From NCBI GenBank assembly GCA_018398815.1, contig CM031595.1, positions 51,041,489 through 51,105,488 of the forward strand: 64,000 nucleotides of DNA. Reading direction: 5' to 3'. A program made the position numbers and the translations under genes. This DNA is from Conus ventricosus (lineage: Eukaryota > Mollusca > Gastropoda > Neogastropoda > Conidae). Below the pieces are notes generated by a model that made no database searches, was not told the origin of the DNA, and saw only the letters and a program-made list of their open reading frames with translations. Below are positions 25,201-40,469 of the stretch, piece after piece; the stretch's first letter is position 1, and every line of letters starts with the position of its first letter.

Positions 25201-26710
25201 TTCTTTTCATGATACAAATTGAATGTTTTGTTCTGTTTATATGTGATAGATTATTATTCCATATCTTATACAAAGTGTTAGAAAGCTCATAAAGAATGTG
25301 TTGATTTTAAGATATAGTTAACTCTTGTAATGCACCTATAAAATATAGATGTATGATATCATGTCAATAATTACAAGCAAAGAGCGATGTATTTAGGCAA
25401 TTGATTTTAAATTGATTGTCATCCAGAATTTTTCCAGTTGGTAGAGTTTTCGTGTGTGTGTGTGTGTGTATGTGTGTGTGTCTTTGTCTGAGTGTAAATA
25501 ACATGTTGAAAATGCTTTGATATGCTTAGCTGAAGCCAAATATCAGTCATGAGACATAGCAGTTGAATTATAACTTGAAATTTTAATTTCCCATCTGTTC
25601 AGTGAATCAGATAATGTTCTGTACATGACACACACGTTCAGGTGACCTTACACATGGAAAGCATCTTAGGGTAGACAAACTGACCTTGGAAGTTAATTTC
25701 AAAGATAAACTTGTATTCATCGCAGAATATGATTAATTTTGAGTGTGTATGTCAGTTTTAATGTTGCTGCTAATGCTGTTTGATTCATTTGCACTGTCTT
25801 AGTATAAACAGCATTTGATTTATTGGGTATGTTTTTGTTTCAGTTGGCAATTGACTCCTCTGAAAGAGGTCAGGCAGGTGAAAGCCGTAGTGAAAGGGAG
25901 CCCGCTCTGGATGGTCATGATATGCATGACATCGAGATGACTGTAATTGATCATCCACGCACAGGTCAGTTTTGTTTGTTTGTTTTGAATTCTGTTATCA
26001 TATATGTCGTTAATTCCTTCCATTCCAGGGCTCCCACTCCTTATAAAACACAGATTTCATTAAAAACTCAGCATGGAAATCAGGGAACATAATATATTTT
26101 CAAGGGAAAAAAAGCCAAGGACAAAGATTTTTTTTTCAAGTAGTGTATTTCTCGGAGTTCTTGTTGCATGTTTGGTATGCCAGTAGATGACACTGAAGTC
26201 ACAAGATCTCATCATCTTGGTGAAAGCAGCTGTTGAAAGTTGTCTAACCCATTGAAGGAACGGAAGGTGAGCTAATGTCATGCTCCGATGTCATGTGTTG
26301 GCAAGACACAGATGTTTGAATAAACAGCCCTGATTGTGTGGCTGGACCAAAATTTGACGATACACCATTCAATGCTCAGATTGACTTCTGATGATGTGAG
26401 TTTGAAAACAAGTTTAAGATATTTTTCTGATGAGGGAGGGCAGGTCCGCTGGAACTCTTACCCCCCAATCCCCACCCCGCACCCGTCGTAGATAAAGATA
26501 TTTTTGCTTTTTCTCAAAGGAAGCCCTGATGTAATTATAATGTGTTTATGTTACGGCAGAGAGAGTATTTGGCACACATGTACTTATACACACTCATACA
26601 CACACACACTCGCTTACACACACACACACATACACACACACACACACACACACAACCGCCTGCTTCCACAAACCAGCACATAGGCAAGGAGGACATCGAG
26701 GACACACACA

Positions 26711-26775
<65 letters not shown>

Positions 26776-29700
26776 GCACACAAACTAATACATACACACA
26801 CTGAATGTCATGTCCTCACAAACAGTGTTTTCAACTCCGAGTCAAAAGAAATAATACTGATGATAATTCATGGGCTCTTGGAATTAAATCAGTTTGATTA
26901 ATTAAATCAAATGATTTATGATGAAGTGACTTGAACAAAAAGTTTGGTCACTGTATTATTTGTTAGGATTTATTTGTACAAATGGACTTGAAACAAAAGA
27001 ATGTAGATGTTTTATATGACTAGACATCAATTTGAATAACTTGACAGGTCATTCTGCTGAAGAAGTGCCTTACCATCGGCCTGTGGCAAGTGCTCATTCA
27101 TTGGAGAGAGGAGACAGAGAAGAACATCACACATCAGGAAAAGAGACAAGGTTAGCACATTGTTTACCACACATTGATTTTCACAGACCTACTTTTTCAC
27201 TTATGGAATCTCAGCTTGTAGTCTTAGTTTTTCAGCCACCCTCCATTGGGAAGTAGCTCTCTTGCTACATTCATCATGTAAACTTGATCAGAAGTTTTGA
27301 AACCTCTTTTGAATCATTTTTCTGTCAGGAAATGTTTTGACTCCCGAACCATCATGCATTTTATTTCCTTCATCATTTCTTTGACTCTTATGCATATGTA
27401 TGTGTGTGTGTGCGTGTGTGTGTGTGCGTGCGTGTGTGTGTGTGCATGCTGCGCATGTGCGTTTGTGTTTGTGTAGATGCGCGCATGTGCATGCATGTAT
27501 TTGTGTGTGAGTGTGTGTGTGAGTGTGTGTGTATTTATATATGTATCTTTGTTTGTATTAATGTAAGTGAGTTTTTGCAGGCTGTTATTTCCATGCCTTT
27601 CATGGTTGTTGAGTATGTGTTTTCATGTTTGTATTACCATTTGGAATACATGCACTTGCAGCCTTTTTTCCCCCGAGAAGTTTTCAGAGGAAGCACTTGT
27701 CAATTTGTTATTATAATCAGATTATCCTACATTCGTATTCAAATACATATTTGTAGGTTTTCTGATTCGTGATTTTGGTTTTTTTTTTACATTTTTCTGT
27801 CAGAGCGCAACGATTCCTGCACATAGTTGACAGTGCCCTGTCTGGTTCATCGCCCAAGAAGCTGGTTCTGATCACAGCTGTCGTCGTTCTTGTCATTGGA
27901 GGAGTCCTTACACTGGGACTGGTTCCAGCCAGCTTTGTCTATGTAGAATACTATGAGGTATATACTCCTGTCCGTATCTAATATCCATCAAGCAAGATGT
28001 TTTTCTCCCTAAGAAGTGATCGCCTTCCACTGTTGGTCCCTTTAACCCTCTTGCATTCGCATTTTCCAGCCTAGAACTGCTCCTAGTATTCGTATTGTTT
28101 TGAAAAATTTAAGCTAAAACTCACCTACTGCCTTTGAAAGGCTGTAGTGGACAAAGTTTCCACTGCAGCGCTGTCAAATTTAGTATGCAAAATTCTAATA
28201 TATTTCATAACGCAGAGATGTCACATGTTTGGGATGCATGTGGGTGTCATTGTCACCCTGTTTGTCACAAAACAATGGGACATCAAACGTTGACAATGTT
28301 ACTATAATACACCAGACAGACAATAACATTGTCGGCATGCATTTGTTAGTATAAATCATCAAAGGGTGTCCTACCTCAACTTGTAAACAGCAGTCCTGGT
28401 TCAGTAAATCCAGTTTGGGGTGTCACTAAGTGTCACATGATTGTCACATATATGGGGCCAGGTAACTTTACGGGGTTTTTTTCGTCCTAAAAGGTGTGTT
28501 TGTCACTACTTAACGACTTTTAACACCGGAATATACACAGTCACAGAAAGAAGTAAAATCCATTCTTTACACTCTAATGTGTGTCTGGTCACACACGGCA
28601 GGAGGGTGTCACCACTGTCACATGTCACGAATATGGTAAACACTACTCTTGATCCATGGTTTCTACCAAGTTTGCTGCATGGCAGAAACCGTGTTTTCGA
28701 CATCACCCCACTGATCCGTGGCTCGCTAAACCGAAGATCAGTCGATCAGTAGCACCAGAGTCTTGGCTGACGTTTGATCCCCATCATGACGAGCACAGTT
28801 ACGTATGCGCGCATCTCCGCAGGTGTCGTATCCTGCCAAAGTAGGTCAGGTTGTCCCCTCTTTGCCATCTGCTGCCTGGCGTACAGGTTTGTCTGGTCAG
28901 CAGCTGTAGTAAAAAACAACTGCAGCAGGAAGAGAAAAAATAACCCAGAGGTGTATCTGTGTCTGGCAAATCATGATTTGGCCCAGTCTCTTCCTCAAAA
29001 GGCTGAACCACAGGTGCGGAAGTTGCCGGTCGCCACGTGGTCACAAACGCAAACAAAGGCGCATCATCATCTTCATCACTTTCTTCGCCTTCTTCTCCCT
29101 CTTCTTCCTCTCAAACATCCACATCACTTTCATTTAACTCCTCTCTTTCATATCTTTCTACTTCTTGTAATATATCATCCAACTCCTCTTTCGTATAATC
29201 AAAAAAATCGGCGTCAGTAGAAGCGCTAGCAGACGCCATTTTCAGAAACAAGGCGATGCCGTCTGCAGCAATGGAATGCGGTCAGTTCACGACCCTAGTC
29301 TTTGTGATTGAGTTGTTTCCCACACCCCATACTACTGCTAAGATTTCATTGGACCCTCTCAGGGATGCACGTTTATTTTTGGCCAGCCCTGACTTTTAAC
29401 AAGGTCGCAGTGTGTGAGGGAAAGTAACGCGGCACGTACGGCCGGTTGCGGCCGGAACGAACAGCAGGGGAGACAAACACAGCGGCCGGATACGGGCGAA
29501 ACGAATGCAAGAGGGTTAAGGCTCTGTAGATGTGATTGTTGAAGTCTTAATCTATTTTTTATGTTTAAACTTAACACATATTACTTGTCTTTATTGCTGT
29601 TGTTTTTTTTATTAGTTTGCCTTTCCCTTTGAATGCTCTGAGGGTCACTGTCTCATGATTTATGTTGAATAGAAAATGCTGCTACCAGAACGGTGTTCTT

Positions 29701-30304
29701 GAATTATAGAGATTTGCATCCCATGACAATATTTGGGTATTTAATCCTATTTCAGCATGACAATGATTGTTTTGGAACAAATTAACCCTGTGAATGCTTG
29801 GAGATGTTGCTTCAATGAAGATAGGAAACCGCCTTCTAAAACAGACTGACAAGTGGCAAGGGGTCTTTTAAAATGGGGTATCTAGTCTCTGAAAAGGTCG
29901 TAAAAATTGGTGAATTTTGATATAAGAAATCTGTACGAACTCTCTAAGAGGATTGTTCAACTTTGCACACATATAAAAACTATTATTAGTAATAAAAACT
30001 GATCACGAATATTTCCACCTGTAAAGTAGAAGACCTTATGCATAAGGGAAGAGTGCATTTGAAGTATGCCTGCCTGTTTCAGCTTGCCTTGGCCAAGAAT
30101 CGGGTGTCAGGGAGAGTAAACAGAGAAGATGTGTACTACCCAGGATGCTATTTGCTGACCCCAGATGTGAGCTCATTCGTTTCCAGGGCACTGCCCACAA
30201 TGTGAAGCAGGATCTGCACATCTTCACCTCCGACAGGCTGTCCTTCTCTCTACAAATCTCACTGCAGTATTTTATCAAGTTCGTTTTTCTTTTAAAGTAA
30301 ATAC

Positions 30305-30365
<61 letters not shown>

Positions 30366-31376
30366 GAAGCAGCGAGCAAGCATACAGGTGTTAACATGTG
30401 AATATGTCTGTTTGTATTTGTCTCAAAACATTTTATGTGAAAAAATATGAAAACAATGAAAGAAACAAGGAATTCACCTTTATGTTTGTATTTTTGAAAA
30501 ATTTCATGCTTTGTTTCATAGGCCACGAGAACTAGGTGAGCTGTTCACCAACTACGCACATGACTACAGACCCTGTGGTGGAGTCCATGATTGAAAGCAC
30601 CGTAAAGAATACTGCTGTCGATTTCAATTTGGATACTGTCCGCCTGAATCGCTCTCATGTTGAACGGGTTCTGAGGCAGGCTGTGGCTTCTAGACTGTCT
30701 GGTTAGTACTTGCTGAGGCTGTTTTTTCATCATGTTTCTTACAGTGTTGACTGCACAGTGCATTACAGGTGTAATTTGCACATCAGGGTATATACAGTTA
30801 GTCCAGTTTTTGTGTTGGTCTGTCTACCGTCATCGTATTTTGCGCAGTTGATTGAACAGTTTGATCTGAACTTGAGATCTCTCAATTCAAAAGTCAAGAA
30901 ATATGAAGGAGTAGTAGTTTAGCAAATGATTTAAACTAAAATATGATGCAAGATAGTTGCACGTTATGGCTTTTACCTTATGTTGATTTTATTTTAGTGA
31001 ACAACTATTCAGAGGTGGCTTTGCCAGCAAGACTTTCCTGTTTGTGCAAAAGTAGTCAATCTTTCAATAAGTGCCATTTAATTGAATTGATTTGAGCTTG
31101 TAGGAAAGAAGACTTACGAAAGATGAGAGATTTTATTTGATTTTGAAATTTCTTCCGAATTTAGTGGTGTGCCCTTTAAATGTGATGTGGAGAAAGTATG
31201 TTTAATGGGTAAAGGAAGAGAAGTTGGTCCTTTGCTATTTATTTTTTCAAATTTGTAGTTGTTGTTTTATTGTCTTTTTCATTATTTAGTTGTTGTTATA
31301 TTTATGCTGACTGAAAACCAGTTTACAGGTAACTGCTTCCAAACTTGTGAAACATTTATTAACTTCACACATATAC

Positions 31377-31417
<41 letters not shown>

Positions 31418-34400
31418 AACGTCTGTTAATATGATTGATTACATGTTTTCAAACCTTCGGTCTTATGGATTGATTACATGTTTTCAAACCTTTGGTCTTA
31501 TGGATACATTGATGCAGGTAACTGCTGTCCCAGCTGCTGCCCTCGTGGTTGTAGTGCCAGCATTGACTGTCATTCCTGCCGACTTTCTGGACGCGGCTGT
31601 TCCAAAGGTATTCACATGGAATTGAGGTACTTCCAGATGGGTGAGCGAGTGTCCCTGAAGAAGTGTCAGAGCGCTTTCTTCGCCAGACTATTCTGCAGGT
31701 TGGTAATCTATTTGCTTTTGTCATTGTTGTACATGTGATGCACATACACTTGTGCAAGATAATGAAGAAAAGTGGGGACACAGATTTTCAAGTGTGAGTT
31801 GTAATGAGTATACTTTGAAATAGTTTCCTTTCTAAAAATTGTTAAGTATACAAACTTGATAACCAAAATGGGGAGTTTGTTTTATACTCCCTGTTTGGCT
31901 AGTATACTTACCATGTCAGACAATAGCATTCACGGCAGTTAGTCTGCTCTGCCAGGCCGAAGTTTTTGTGTGGCTAATGCAGTGATAAGACAGTCACGTG
32001 GTGCCCAACCCACTTCCGCCGCCGGAAGAAGCCAGTGTCAGTCTCCCATACCTCATTCATCGAGGCCTGCGCACAAGGTAACCCAGAACCTTGGCGCTAG
32101 TGGGGAAGGCAGGGCAGGCATTAGAGTCTGACATGGTAAGTATACTACCCAAAACAGGGAGTATAATACAAACTCCCATTTTGGCGTCATATACTGTACC
32201 ATGTCAGACAATAGCAGAATTCATAGTAAAAGGAGGAGGGCGAGTGCCCTAGTGGTTCCTGGGGTTACCCGATATGGATGCTTTAGCCGCCACAAAGGAT
32301 ATCCCATTAGAACCATCAGCCCTGGTCATGCGGATGCCCCTCAAATAAAATTTTATGAAGGGATTCTCCGAACGCCAGAAGGCTGCCTCCAGGAGGTGGC
32401 GCATGGGAACAGAGTGCTGGAATGCTGCCGAAGTGGCCAGCGCTCTGACCTCATGGGCCCGGGGGGGACAAGACGGGGAGGTCCTCGGATGCCTGGGAAT
32501 AGGCAGTTCTGACCGTCTTGGAGAGCCACCTAGAGACAGTGCCAGCTGAGATGTCTTTCGTGTTACTGGGGTTGATGGAAATAAGAAGACTTTCTTTGTG
32601 AAACGCCCTGGGGCGCGAGCGTTCCCAGTAGTGTGTTAGACATCGAGAGGGGCAAAGGGCTATGTCCGAAGAGGAGTCGCCCCCTAGTGTATCCGCCAGC
32701 GGGCGGATGACGAGGTAAGGGGAGGGACTGCCGGGTTCCTGGTTCTTAGCTAGGAACTGGGGAAGGAACTTAAGAGAGACGGAGCCGTCTCTGTGGAAGG
32801 CAAATGTCTCTGGGGTCCCGCTAAGGGCATGGATCTCGCCTCGCCGTCTGGCGAAACGAGGGCGAGGAGGAAGGTAGTCTTCATAGACAGAAGGTCGAAG
32901 GAATGGAGGACAAAGGCTCAAAGGGGGGTTTATTGAGGACGTCAAGAACAGTGAAGAGGTCCCAAAGGGGAAAAACGTCTAGGGATTGGGCCTCACGAAG
33001 AGAAGCCCTCTGGAGATCTCTCTGAGAAGGAAATCGTTCTCAAGGAAGGTCCGCCCATTTGGCGGATGGTCGTGCAGATGGCCGACCTGTAGCCCCGGAT
33101 GGAGCTAGCAGAGAGGTTTAAGGTGGGACAGGAAATTTCCTATTTGGATGTTGGGTGGGGCGATTGTGAGGGACAGAATTGTCTTTGCACCATGAGACCC
33201 ATTTCCTCCATCTGCAATCTTTAAAGGGACTCTGTGCTAGCTCTGCGAGAGGACATGGCTAGGTCTCGGAGTTCCTGAAGGCCCCGGCGATGGAGAGGGT
33301 ATTAAGGACGGAACGGGACCTGTCCGTTCGAGAGGAGGATTTGGATGTTCGCAGCCGGGCTGACACAGAAGCCAGGCGTGGAGATGAAGAATCTGGGGAT
33401 TGGCGTGAGGGAGGCCCGAACGGGGTTGCCTGAGCATGTCCCACCTGGTGTTCAACTGGAGAGGGGGTTCGTGAGTGAGGGACTTGAGGTCCGGGAACCA
33501 GGACTGAGTGGGCCACCATGGGGCTATGAGAATGAGCCTGGGTCTCTCGAGTCTCGCCTTCCTGATCACCTTGTGGAGGATGGGGAAAGGGAGGAAGGCG
33601 TAAGTATGGGGCCCGGGACCAGGGAAGGGACAGGGCGTCGATGGCGTAAGCCTGGGGGTCGGGACCGGGGACACATACACTGGCAGACGATGGTTAAAAC
33701 CCGTGTGGCAAAACAGGTCGATCATTGGTCTGAACCAATGTTCCACACGGTTGAAAGGGTAAGCCGGCTGAGGGTCCATTCCGTGTGGAGGACAGACTTG
33801 GATCGGCTGAGAGAGTCTGCCAGGATGTTGTGAGTCCCTGCTATGTGTCTCGCGCGAAGGGTGACCCCCTGCGTGTGACACCAGCGGAGGAGGGGCCTCT
33901 GTACGGAGGGAGAGGCCGATGGAGTGTGCCCCCCCCCCCTTGTTGATGTAACAAGCTACCGAAGTGTTGTCCGTGAAAAGGAAACAAATCGGTTGGGCGA
34001 CTATGGACTGGAATTGGAGGAGGGCGAGCCTGACCGCCTCCAGTTCCAAGATGTTGATGTGAAGACGAGCAGTCAGAGGATCCCAAACCCCCGAGGCGTG
34101 ACTGCTCTCCAGATGGGCCCCCCAGCCCGAGTTGGAGGCGTCTGTGTAAAGTTCCAGGCCTGGGATGGGAGGGAGATGGGAACTCCGGGGGCCAGGGTGG
34201 ATGGGCTGAGCCACTCCTCCGTGGCCCAAACGAACCAAGGCCCTAGGGGGATGGTCTGGTTCCAGCGGGTCGTTGGTCTGGGACCAACGACGGCGGAACT
34301 CCCTCTGAAGCTGTCGCTTTGGAACTCTGCCTAGGGAATGAGAGGAGACAGGGACTCCATCATCCCCAGGAGGGAGGAAAGTGTCCTTGCCGAAGTGAGG

Positions 34401-37400
34401 GGAGAGAGGCGAAGGTGGGAAATGAGATCCACTAGGCGAGCGGACCTCCGGGGGTCGGGGAGACTACCATGGAGGTGGTGTCGAAGCTCATGCCCAGGAA
34501 GGTGAATTGCTGACTGGGCGAGAGCTCGCATTTTGAGGGGTTGGTGACGAACCCCAGAGAGGAGCAAAGATGAAGTAGCTTGGAGGTGTGGGATTGGGCT
34601 AGGGCCTGAGAGGGAGCCAAGACGAGCCAGTCGTCGAGGTAGACAAGGAGGCGAATGTCCTCCTGTCTGGCAAGGGCGGCCATCTCCTTGACTACCTTCG
34701 TGAAGAGGAAGGGAGCCAGGGAGAGCCCAAATTGGGAGGGCCTTGAATTGAAACACCCGGCCCCGCCAGACGAAACGAAGGTATCGTCTGTGGGACGGTG
34801 GATGAGGATCTGAAAGTAAGCATCTTTCAGATCTATAGAGGTGGCCCAGTCCAGATGGTGGATGGAGTCCCTGATCTGGGCCGGGGTCTCCATCTTGAAT
34901 CGGGTTGGCCTGAGGAGTCTGTTGAGAGGGGAAAGGTCGAGGATGGGCCTCCAGCCGCCGAGGCCTTTGGGACTACAAAGAGACGAGAGTAAAACCCGGG
35001 GTTGGGGTGTGGTACCTCGGTGATGGCGCCCTTCCGGAGAAGCTCCTCGATTTCCAGGCGAAGGGCCTCCGCCTGGGCGGGAGGGGGATCGCCGGTGGAA
35101 GGAGGGGAGGACAGAAGGGGAGGGCGTTCGTGTGCCCAGGGTAGACGGAACCCCTCCTGCAGAACAGAAACCACCCAGGGGTTGAGACCCATGCGCCGCC
35201 ACTGGTGGGCATGCCGGGACAGACTGCCTGCCAGGGGGGCAGAGGGCCGAGGTGTGTGGGAAGACGGGACATTTCCGCCCCTCGGAAGGTGGGTCCGCTA
35301 GTCACCTCCGGGGCCGGGCCTGTTGGCCGAACCGAAAATTCTTTTGGGGGTTTTTTCGGTTTGGGCGCGGGTGTTTGGCGGGCCTTGAGGGATGCTGCTT
35401 GGGGTAGGGCTGGGGTCTGGCTGTGGGTATGGCCTGACGAAAGAATGGTCTAGAAGGGCGATGCTGACGAGGGGTTGTGGTTGCAAAGAAGCGGCCTGTT
35501 TTGCGCTCCTCGACGGCATGGGTAATGACCGCAGAGGAATAGTCGCCGAAAAGCGACCTGCTCCTGACCCGGAATGCAGCGTAAGGCCGCCTTGAGCGCT
35601 GGGGAGAGATGGGCCTGTGATAGCAAGGCATCTCTCACTGCCAGAAGGCAGTTAAAGTGACTCCTGGCTGCGCTGTCCGCCGCAGCCCCAAGGTGGTGCC
35701 TATCTTGTTGACAAGAAAACGCATAAGGGGGGCATCAAACAGGCTGGGCCTGCCTCAGTGTCGTCCGGGGCTGAAGACGCTGAGACAATGCCTCCCTCCT
35801 TTGGCCAGAGTTCCTCCGCTCGCTGTAGGAACATGTCAATGAAGGCATGCCCCCGCGGGGGTGTGCAGAATGCCAGCCCTGGCGATTCTGTCCCATTTAT
35901 CAGGGTTTTGATAGAAAGAGAGGTGGATGTGGGGGGGGGCGGTTGGGAGTGAGCCTGAGGTCAGCCGGGGAAATGGCAATCTCCCTGGTGGCCGGATTGG
36001 CAGAAAAGAGAGAAAAGACATGAGGGGCCTGACGCGAGTCCTTGAGGAATACTCCTACTGGGCCGCGTTAGGGGCTGATAAGAAGTCAATCCCGGTGGGG
36101 GAACGGCATGTGCACCCCTGGCGAGAGAGGCCGATCTGTCCGACAAAGGAGTGATGGTCTGGGGGGCGGCTATCCTTGGCCGTGATCGCTGGGTAGGGGG
36201 TGACCCCGTGAAACGGGAAAGGGCGAAGATGTTGCTAGAGGGAGGGGATTCCCTAACAACAAGATCAGGGCGCCAGCTCTCCAAAATGGAAAGGGGCCCC
36301 AGACTGGGGGAGGAAATCCTCAAACCCCTCCTCCAGTTGTGGGTCAGTATGTTCGTGAAGGGGAAGTTCAGGTCCACCTTCGGAAGGCCAGCTCAGGGTG
36401 CGTGGGAGTCGTGAACTCGTTGGGAAGAGGGGGAAAACGAGGACGGCTCCCCGGTGGTTCCGTAATCGGCGTGAAAACTAGGGGACTGCCCATCGGACAG
36501 CGCCCGAGAGGAATGGGGGCCCAGGTCGGTCCAGCTCTGGGAGGCCGGAAGGGCCCCATGAGACCAAAGATGGAGTCAGGGGAAGAGTCAGAGCTAAGCC
36601 ACTGATTCCTCTCGGGGGAATAGAACCACCGGTCCCCGGGGAGAAAGGAGGACGTGGCGGCCCAGAGGCAGAGTCTCCTTGGGGACCCGGGTAACCTTGC
36701 GCACCCAGGGAGAGCCTGCCTCCTGCATCTCCTGGGTGGGGTCCGCGCCGGCCCCCTGCGTGGCAGAGGGGTCGGTTTAGTGTTACGATCGCCGAGCCTC
36801 CTGGCCGTGTGGTAGCGGACGGGGATGGCTGAGACGACGCGTAAGACTCAAGGGACGAAAGGTACCCCTGGCCCCGCTGGTCGATCCTCCCCCCGGAGGA
36901 ACGGGACCGCGGACGTTGCCCCAATAGGGGAAACGGAAGAAGTCGGCTCCCCAACGTCCTGTACCCCTAGGGGAGATTGAGACGATCGATCGGGGTGGTT
37001 CGACCGTCGGGGGTGAGGGCGCAGATCCGAGCTAGTCGATGCCTGCGTACCTGACCCGGGATTGTGGTCATGTGGGGGGGTTCCACCAAAGACTGCCACA
37101 GTCCCTCCACCGGAGTGTTGACGCTCCTCGTGTCCGGGTCGTGGCTGAACCCGGACACGGTTGGGGAGAGCGTGATGAGACTGGGTGACGTTAGTGGGGG
37201 AGGGTTTCTAGCGTCACGAGTCTCAATAGATCGGGTGACGTGCGGTGATTCCGTCCGCGAGTCGCCACCCGTGCCGGTCCGGGTCTCGGCAAGGGTCCCC
37301 TGGGGCCGATGATCGCCGGACGCGGCATGATAGGATAGGGTCTCCTTACGCGGTCGAAGTCGAACAGGCGAACCAGTCGGGGAACGGGAAGATTTAGAAA

Positions 37401-40400
37401 GGGCAGGTCCTTTCATGGGAGCCTTGCCCTTGGATTTGGGCTTAGGGAAAGAAGCAAATGAAAAACAGTCGGCAATGACTGCCGATTGTCCATCCGACTG
37501 GGAACTGACTGTTGGACTTCGATCGCGACGATCGTGTATCCGCCGGTCGGGTAGAGGGGGAATCGGAATGATGGTCGCGCGTCCCTGCGCGGAACCCTCC
37601 TCTACACCGACCGTACGCTCATCGTGTGCGTGAGCGGTTTGTCCGTGGAATCGACACGCGGCCCCTCCGGGGTAGAGAGCGACTGCCGAAGAGTGGAGCG
37701 CCTCGAGCCGTTAGTGTCCTTCACCCTGTTGGGCACTGGTGGTGGGGAACAAACACGGAACGCACGATCGCAAAGGGGAGACAAAGAGGTGGATCGAGGG
37801 ATATAAAGAGCTCAACCAACCTCGGGAGAGACACTGAAAGTGTAGTAAATGTAACGAGATCTCAGTGTTAGATCGAGGAAGGTCGATCGTAAGTGACGCG
37901 GTTTTGGCCGGTTGAAACAAAATGGCGGAACGACCGGCGAAGAAATGGAAGCCGAGTGGACGACGTGCAGTTAGGCGAAAACGGGAGTCCAAATGGCAGG
38001 GGGAAAGGGGCTGAGATTCGTTGAACAAGGGGCCGTAAAGGCCAAAACTGGGGGAAGAAAGGGTGAAACCGGCGATGGAGTTCCGACTTTCGAAGATCGA
38101 AAAGAGCGGAAGGCGAGGTTGCGAGTGCCGAGACAAAGGCACAAGGCGAGGATGGCGTGGTTAAACAAATGAATAAAGCACACCAAACAAAAGCCCACCG
38201 GTTCAAGAATGAAAGGGTGAAGCGCGCAAGCCACAACAAATAAGCAAAGAAGCAAACACAAAGCTATCTTAACACAACGGCAAAGAGAAGGCGAGACAGA
38301 GCACAAGACTTATCTTGCTTGGACGGCAGGCCGAGAGAAAATGAGGTATGGGAGACTGACACTGGCTTCTCCGGCGGCGGAAGTGGGTTGGGCACCACGT
38401 GACTGTCTTATCACTGCATTAGCCACACAAAAACTTCGGCCTGGCAGCAGACTAACTGCCGTGAATGCTATTGTCTGACATGGTACAGTATATGACGCCA
38501 AAACAAATATTGAATTTTAAAGATTATTTGGGAACAATGAACTCAATCTGTGATTTAGTAAGTAAAGAATATATGCGTGTCATTTAATGTCACCAATGTG
38601 AAAAACTTGGAGACTGATTTGTTTTAAGCTTTGAGTTCAGTTTAATCATGGGTGAGGGTATTTAAAAAGTCAGAAAACCTAAATGATAATTTCCGCTGTT
38701 TTACTTTGCAGCTTTGACCCTATTAACCCTTCCCGTACACCCTGGTGCAAATGCACCCATACTTTATTTAATGTTTCATATTTCAGTTATTGTGCATACA
38801 ATCTTACTGAAATTTTATGACTTTGTTAGTAAAGGGATGAGCACGTACTACCCAAAAATGATGCATTTTGCCTTTAAATAAACAAATAATCAAACAACAA
38901 AAACATCGTATAACCTTCCCCGTACTTCGTGGGTGCACCACACCCATACTGCCAAAGAAGGAACTGTGCGGGCCGTACATCGTGGGTGCACACAACCCAT
39001 AAATGCCAAAGAAGGAACTATGGCGGGCCGTACGTCGTGGGTGCACACACACCCATACTCCCAAAGAAGAAACTATGCGTGCTTAGCCCTACTCAGTAAT
39101 GGAAGTTTCCACACACTGTGCTGCATCATCTAAGAACTCGACAGAACAGTGCCATGTGCAAAATATAGGTACTGCGTGGTTTACTGACGTCACATTCCGC
39201 CACTGAAGCCTGCCGAGCCTGTGGAAAAGTTCCAGATCTCCACGTGCTAAAGTTTCGCTGTGTTTCAAAGTAAGTATCCATTCACATTTTCTGTTTACCT
39301 ACCTCTCTTTTTTATACATAATGTTAAAACTGCATTCCATAACGGGCTCGATCTTCTTCACCTTATTGCTCATGCTCTTTTTATATTACAGGAGCTGTGG
39401 TCAAACGACATAACAATTGTGTCTGTAGTAGGTGCATGTAACTACATTCTGCGTTTGTGTTCTATCATTTTTAATTTTTAGCATGTGAAACTAATTTCAT
39501 TGATCGTATAGGCACAGTAATAAATTGATGGTAATTGTTACAACACTCACAGCAGTAAAAGGCTTTATCGCCTGAAAGTACATGAAAGCAAGTCAAATTT
39601 ATTGCATACAGCAAATCAAATGCAGCACAGCTATAGAGCTGAAAACTGATGGTTAGATAAAAACAAAATATTTTTTTTGGGAACCATAAAATAAAATGGT
39701 ACATATGAATATTTGCAGGCGCATCCATAATGGAACGTCTCAACATATTTGAAGCCCTGAATGTTGCCAATGGAGCTGAACCAGATGATGCTGTTGAAGC
39801 ACAAACTGTAAGTATTCAGCCCCTCATTTTGCCTCATACGCTTGAGCAGTCAGTATAACCAGATGTGCATGTGTGCAGTGAGCAACGATCAAAGCGTGTA
39901 TTGATAAACGTCAGTTTATGCTCTAAAAGACAGACACACATTGAATTTGATGCATATACTTACAAAACACACATCGAGCATAGAAACATGCATGCACACT
40001 TACATATATAACACACACGTAAACAGAAACAAAAACACGGAACAGGAAAGAAACGGTTTATATTTCTTTCTTTTTTTTCCAGCCCCAGAAGATGCACTGA
40101 ATTTTATTCAAGACAACACGGATGGTGACGGGAGACCGTCAGTGGTGATGACCTTACTGATGAAGAGGAACCTGATGTCATAGACAAAAAAATGGTAAGG
40201 GTGAAGAGAAACACACGCACACACACACACAAAACCCCACACAAAAATGTTGAACCCGGTATTGATGTTCTGTGTGCGCACGTGTGTGGATGGGGAGGAG
40301 TTTGTGTGTTTTACAAATTTATTTTTGTTGCAGTTTTCAGTGCTATTGTGTCAAATAAAAATGGGGCTCATATATGTATATGTGCGCACAAAATTTATGC

Positions 40401-40415
40401 ATTCATGCTTGTGAG

Positions 40416-40469
<54 letters not shown>

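Larger units (their letters stand above)
31863..38503 (-). mobile_element. DIRS-like tyrosine-recombinase retroelement (6.6 kb)
   Basis: Inverted terminal repeats pair 31911-32057 with 38340-38482. Just inside the 3' repeat, 32126-32217 is complementary to both extreme ends, as in the internal complementary region of DIRS elements. On the minus strand the order is a gag-like region, reverse transcriptase with YLDD, RNase H, then a tyrosine recombinase. There is no integrase and no obvious target duplication. This fits replication through a circular intermediate joined by a recombinase. Several frame breaks, mostly at homopolymers, interrupt the frames. It lies in the intron between exons 8 and 9. 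Confidence 0.92.

Noticed and set aside
32201..36600. Plus-strand open frames across the DIRS element
   Set aside because: They are antisense shadows of the GC-rich RT, RNase H and gag-like regions; conserved motifs read only on the minus strand.
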